A model generated the notes under the pieces. The model searched no databases and was not told where the DNA came from. It saw nothing but the letters and a program-made list of their open reading frames with translations. A program made the translations under genes and the position numbers. From Lota lota (taxonomy: Eukaryota; Chordata; Actinopteri; Gadiformes; Lotidae), in NCBI GenBank assembly GCA_026745465.1, contig JACYXH010000333.1, positions 62,001 through 126,000 on the forward strand: a stretch of DNA of 64,000 nt. Direction: 5' to 3'. Below, piece after piece: positions 63,631 through 64,000 of this stretch (within the stretch, counting starts at the first letter, position 1; the number at the start of each line of letters is the position of its first letter).

Positions 63631-64000
63631 GGTTGGGTGACCCCAACATCTCCTCCTGATTCCACGGATGTCATGTCGAATCATCCTACTGCTGTCTCCG
63701 CACCCCCCGCCCCCCCGGCTATCTGGACCAGGACCCAGCACTGCATGCTTCCTGTTAGCCTTCTGTGATTAAGAGAGCGAGAGCCTCTGACACGGTCACT
63801 CCTGATGACCTCCATAACCAGGACGCAACAGCTGCCCAACTTTGATGTGCTTGTACTTTCTCATTTCCTTCTTTCTGGCCTTTTCTCTCCACTGCTCCAG
63901 CTCATCGCTGACTGGTAATGTGATGCTCTTTGCTGCTTTTGTGAGATAGTTTCACCTTCTCTCTCTTGCTCTCTCCCTCTCCCCCCTCTCTCGCCCCTCC

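Larger units (their letters stand above)
62290..64000 (+). other. slc25a12: slc25a12 intron 5 (partial)
   Basis: No exon 6 (expected ELQLEHARQAF-like) was found before the window ends. Content is a GC-rich unique part (62500-62960), a SINE (63171-63297), (GT)n and GA/G-rich arrays (63385-63640) and a TC-rich end from 63950. Confidence 0.6.

Noticed and set aside
59577-64000. Prokaryotic-type features (operons, CRISPR arrays, ribosome binding sites) anywhere in the window
   Set aside because: The DNA is clearly vertebrate, with spliced genes. Regular repeats here are microsatellites and minisatellites without spacer diversity, so none is a CRISPR array.

Overview
The window is vertebrate nuclear DNA, almost certainly from a ray-finned fish. 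It holds five spliced genes in the order itga6 (exon 1 only, minus), dlx2a (plus), dlx1a (minus), hat1 (minus) and slc25a12 (5' part, plus). This is the conserved DLX1/DLX2 neighbourhood of vertebrates, with gene orientations as in tetrapods. The density of microsatellites is extreme: (CA)n/(GT)n tracts over 100 bp and about 18 uninterrupted G or C runs of 19 to 48 bases. That would suit a gadiform (cod-like) genome, a group noted for short tandem repeats, but the species is inference.

Layout. Positions 1-3016 carry itga6 intron 1 and its signal-peptide exon, read leftward. Positions 3017-10749 are intergenic and include a perfect 26-bp inverted repeat and the dlx2a promoter. dlx2a (10750-11857) and dlx1a (18098-19605) converge on a 6.2-kb interval that should hold the forebrain enhancers known as I12a and I12b. 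Two AT-rich, homeodomain-site-rich blocks there are candidates. A gene-poor stretch of about 22 kb follows (19.6-41.7 kb), with large simple-repeat blocks between islands of complex sequence that look like conserved non-coding elements. metap1d, expected here by synteny, was not recognised. hat1 could be rebuilt completely (11 coding exons, 408 codons, 41736-57957). slc25a12 starts 653 bp away in divergent orientation, and its first five coding exons (155 codons) are present.

How the parts work together. dlx1a and dlx2a are paired homeobox transcription factors sharing enhancers, acting in GABAergic interneuron, branchial arch and limb or fin development. hat1 and slc25a12 are housekeeping-type genes (histone H4 acetylation; mitochondrial aspartate/glutamate exchange) with a short shared promoter region. 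itga6 is a laminin-receptor integrin subunit.

The most interesting signals are where tandem repeats meet gene-processing signals. All three genes whose 3' ends lie in the window carry a sense-strand poly(C) run of 22-30 nt just after the stop codon. A 96-bp minisatellite has multiplied the 5' splice site of hat1 exon 5. A (UG)46 tract replaces the polypyrimidine tract of hat1 exon 8. A TCTCTG-type array runs exactly into the 3' splice site of slc25a12 exon 3. dlx1a intron 2 begins with a GC donor. Two non-autonomous DNA transposons with intact ends and target duplications, and four tRNA-derived SINE copies, were also delimited.
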